From positions 1 to 8,418 of the forward strand of contig CABSZQ010000037.1 in assembly GCA_902482195.1 (NCBI GenBank): a stretch of DNA of 8,418 nucleotides. The letters are read 5' to 3'. The DNA is from an uncultured Haemophilus sp. (GTDB taxonomy: Bacteria > Pseudomonadota > Gammaproteobacteria > Enterobacterales > Pasteurellaceae). The position numbers and the translations under genes were made by a program. This document shows, in pieces, positions 6,736 to 8,418 of the stretch. How positions within the stretch are numbered: the first letter of the stretch is position 1; each line of letters begins with the position of its first letter. The notes beneath the pieces were generated by a model that had not been told where the DNA came from, did no database searches, and worked only from the letters and a program-made list of their open reading frames with translations.

Positions 6736-7545
6736 TTACTGATGAACCGCACTTTTTGCGCGATTGTATGCCCATGCCATAATTAATCCACCACCGATAA
6801 TCATCGGCAAGCAAAGAGCTTGGCCACGTGTCATGATGCCTAAGAAAGATTCCACTTCAGGCTCACGGACATATTCAACGATAAAACGGAAAATCCCGTA
6901 ACCAACCAGGAATAATCCTGCTACCGAACCTGCTGGGCGAGGCTTTTTAATAAAGACATTTAGAATAATAAACAGCACGAAACCTTCTAAAAATGCTTCA
7001 TAAAGCTGTGAAGGATGGCGTGGTAATAACAATGGATCATTTGGGAAAATCATGGCCCAAGGAACATTGGTTTCTCGTCCCCAAAGTTCTAAATTGATGA
7101 AGTTACCAATTCGCCCCATCCCTAAACCAAATGGAATCAAAGGCGCCATAAAATCTGCTGTCTGCCAGAAGCTTCTTTTTTGAGAATAAGAGGTCCAAAT
7201 CATTGAGATAATCACCCCAATTAATCCACCATGGAATGACATTCCCCCTTCCCAAACACGAAATAAATACAGCGGGTCTTGCACAAAATGATCAAAATTA
7301 TAGAAGAAAACATCCCCAATGCGACCACCTAAGAATACGCCCATAAAGCCATTAAAAAGTAACGTATCTACTTGATCCACAGTCCAACCACTATTCGGTT
7401 GATTGGCACGACGAACCGCCAGCCAACGCGCAAAGATAAAGCCTAATAGATACATTAAGCCATACCAACGCAGCCCTATATTGCTATTACCAAAAGTAAA
7501 AATAGTCGGATCAAAATGCGGAAGCATCAAAAATTCTGAATTCAT
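6736..7545 (-). CDS. lgt: Prolipoprotein diacylglyceryl transferase
   Basis: Lgt is an inner-membrane enzyme that transfers diacylglycerol from phosphatidylglycerol to the lipobox cysteine of prolipoproteins, the first step of lipoprotein maturation. The 269 residues form a mostly hydrophobic protein of about seven membrane segments. Diagnostic motifs: HGG at 105-107, the Lgt signature [13 protein letters not shown] at 144-156 with essential Arg at R145, HPSQLYEA at 177-184, and [11 protein letters not shown] near 219-229. ATG 7543-7545 has a Shine-Dalgarno AAGGA five bases upstream that overlaps the stop codon of the preceding transporter gene (TAAGGA). The last codons (KSAVHQ) are written by a DNA uptake sequence. 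lgt-thyA adjacency is conserved in enterobacteria, as recalled, which supports the call. Confidence 0.97.
   Translation of the reverse strand: MNSEFLMLPHFDPTIFTFGNSNIGLRWYGLMYLLGFIFARWLAVRRANQPNSGWTVDQVDTLLFNGFMGVFLGGRIGDVFFYNFDHFVQDPLYLFRVWEGGMSFHGGLIGVIISMIWTSYSQKRSFWQTADFMAPLIPFGLGMGRIGNFINLELWGRETNVPWAMIFPNDPLLLPRHPSQLYEAFLEGFVLFIILNVFIKKPRPAGSVAGLFLVGYGIFRFIVEYVREPEVESFLGIMTRGQALCLPMIIGGGLIMAWAYNRAKSAVHQ
6746..6754 (-). repeat. DNA uptake sequence (Hin type) at the lgt 3' end
   Basis: Exact core on the minus strand, coding for the last residues of Lgt. The T-run between the thyA Shine-Dalgarno and its ATG falls where the second AT-rich block of the extended motif is expected. Confidence 0.92.
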
Positions 7546-7553
7546 AACATTCC

Positions 7554-8348
7554 TTATTTAATAAACATATCAACCGCGATCGCAACTAATAGCAAGGCAA
7601 AGCCTTTTTTCAAGGTTGGTACAGGAAGTTTGGAGGTTGCTGTTGCCCCTAGTTTAGAAGTGAAGAATGAAGTACCCGTAATACCAAGCACGGCAGGCAA
7701 ATAAACATACCCCAGAGAATAATCTGGCATGGAAGGATTGCCCCAACCACTCACCATAAAGCTAAACATGCCTGATAAACCAAGAAGTGCCCCACAGAAT
7801 GCAGAAGAACCGATGGCTTTTTTCATATCAATCCCGCGGGAATTTAAAAATGGCACGATAAAACCACCACCGCCTACGCCTGCTGCACTTGATGCCATCC
7901 CAATTAAAATACCACCAATAACAGAAGCTTGCGTTGTTAAAGGTTTGGTTTTCCCTGTGTTTTTCTTAATAGAAATCACCATTTTTGCCGCTAAATATAC
8001 GACTAAACAGGCAAAGATTTTGGCTGATACATCACGATCAAGTTTGCCAATAAACAAACCAGAGATAAAGACCGAGATCATCACCATCGGTGCCAATACT
8101 TTCACGGCACTCCAGACTATATTACCTAGTTTATGGTGACGCTGTGCAGAAGAAAATCCAGTAATCACAATGGTTGCAAATGAAGTCCCTAATGCGGTGG
8201 ACATCAGCAAGGGTTCAGGTACGCCTACCATCGGCAATAAATAAACCAAGGTAGGGACGATAATTAACCCACCACCAATGCCAAATAATCCGGCAAGAAA
8301 ACCAACAACAGACCCGACAAGCAAACAAAGTAAAATAAAAGTGAGCAT
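7554..8348 (-). CDS. TauE/SafE (TSUP) family membrane transporter
   Basis: A 264-residue, very hydrophobic protein of the TauE/SafE family (UPF0721, Pfam PF01925), probably the counterpart of H. influenzae HI_0902. It shows the family's internal duplication: [13 protein letters not shown] at 20-32 and [12 protein letters not shown] at 155-166, one in each half, with about eight membrane segments and a short basic loop near 127-138 (IKKNTGKTK). Members move sulfur-containing anions such as sulfite, sulfoacetate or thiosulfate, but substrates vary and none can be assigned here. The start ATG 8346-8348 overlaps the stop of the preceding gene as TAATG, with a purine-rich AAGGGGG upstream. Its stop begins the lgt Shine-Dalgarno. 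In E. coli the place between rppH and lgt is held by ptsP (recalled), so this gene sits where another gene is found elsewhere. Confidence 0.88.
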   Translation of the reverse strand: MLTFILLCLLVGSVVGFLAGLFGIGGGLIIVPTLVYLLPMVGVPEPLLMSTALGTSFATIVITGFSSAQRHHKLGNIVWSAVKVLAPMVMISVFISGLFIGKLDRDVSAKIFACLVVYLAAKMVISIKKNTGKTKPLTTQASVIGGILIGMASSAAGVGGGGFIVPFLNSRGIDMKKAIGSSAFCGALLGLSGMFSFMVSGWGNPSMPDYSLGYVYLPAVLGITGTSFFTSKLGATATSKLPVPTLKKGFALLLVAIAVDMFIK

Positions 8349-8418
8349 TATTGCCCCCTTGACTTATAAGATGAACGTTTTTGATATTTAGAAAAACCAT
8401 TTTTACGCGGTGCATGAT
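8348..8418 (-). CDS. C-terminal end of upstream gene, probably rppH
   Basis: Only the last 22 codons and the TAA stop (8348-8350) of a gene running in from the right are present. The residues (HAPRKNGFSKYQKRSSYKSR, then GQ) are strongly basic, with seven Lys/Arg in the second half-window alone and no acidic residue. RNA pyrophosphohydrolase RppH proteins have variable basic C-terminal tails, and as recalled rppH lies upstream of lgt-thyA in E. coli and next to HI_0902 in H. influenzae, which is why I favour rppH. The fragment has no catalytic motif, so the name rests on position and composition. The stop overlaps the next gene's ATG by one base (TAATG), which supports this frame being real. 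Confidence 0.6.
   Translation of the reverse strand, partial: HAPRKNGFSKYQKRSSYKSRGQ

Noticed and set aside
6726..6752. Upstream GTG giving ThyA nine extra residues
   Set aside because: It lies in an uptake sequence and would read through the strong AAGGAG that serves the ATG at 6725.
7729..8139. 136-codon plus-strand open frame opposite the transporter gene
   Set aside because: Low-complexity Pro/Ile/Thr-rich translation antisense to membrane-segment codons; it is a shadow frame.
8215..8415. Minus-strand open frame of 66 codons across the transporter start
   Set aside because: It overlaps the transporter in another frame. The competing frame ending at 8348 joins the transporter as TAATG and gives a sensible basic tail.
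1..8418. A new defence, mobile or otherwise undescribed system
   Set aside because: All complete genes belong to known housekeeping or transporter families. There are no insertion-sequence ends, direct repeats, CRISPR spacing, or unexplained gaps over 300 bases.

Overview
The window is ordinary chromosomal backbone from a Haemophilus-like member of the Pasteurellaceae. Three things point there: AT-rich coding sequence, six exact copies of the 9-base Haemophilus-type DNA uptake sequence AAGTGCGGT, and proteins that, from memory, read like H. influenzae housekeeping proteins (LepB with its long internal insertion, the divergent ThyA class, Lgt). The species cannot be fixed from the sequence alone; a non-influenzae Haemophilus is a reasonable guess. 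No mobile element, CRISPR array, rRNA or tRNA was seen, and I did not find a convincing new biological system. The findings are mostly about gene arrangement, start and stop signals, and one active-site oddity in ThyA.

Left half (1-4426, minus strand). Read in the direction of transcription, the order is grcA, a strong terminator, then lepA-lepB-rnc-era, with era running off the left edge. lepA (translation GTPase LepA/EF4), lepB (signal peptidase I), rnc (RNase III) and era (ribosome-assembly GTPase) are packed with gaps of 12 and 1 bases and a 4-base overlap, so they look like one operon. grcA (stress-induced glycyl radical cofactor) has its own promoter region and terminator.

Middle (4427-5349). 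A 263-base divergent control region separates grcA from ung (uracil-DNA glycosylase), the only plus-strand gene. It holds a good promoter for grcA, an FNR-like palindrome and a -10 box for ung. ung ends tail-to-tail with tadA: the two stop codons overlap, and the ung terminator lies inside the tadA coding sequence.

Right half (5346-8418, minus strand). In transcription order: the 3' end of a gene that is probably rppH, a TauE/SafE-family membrane transporter, lgt (prolipoprotein diacylglyceryl transferase), thyA (thymidylate synthase) and tadA (tRNA adenosine deaminase). Stops and starts are interlocked (TAATG, or a stop codon that begins the next Shine-Dalgarno), so this is very likely one translationally coupled operon.

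As recalled, the left block matches H. influenzae Rd HI0013-HI0018 and the right block HI0901-HI0906. These are far apart in that genome, so the ung/tadA junction would be a rearrangement boundary between lineages.
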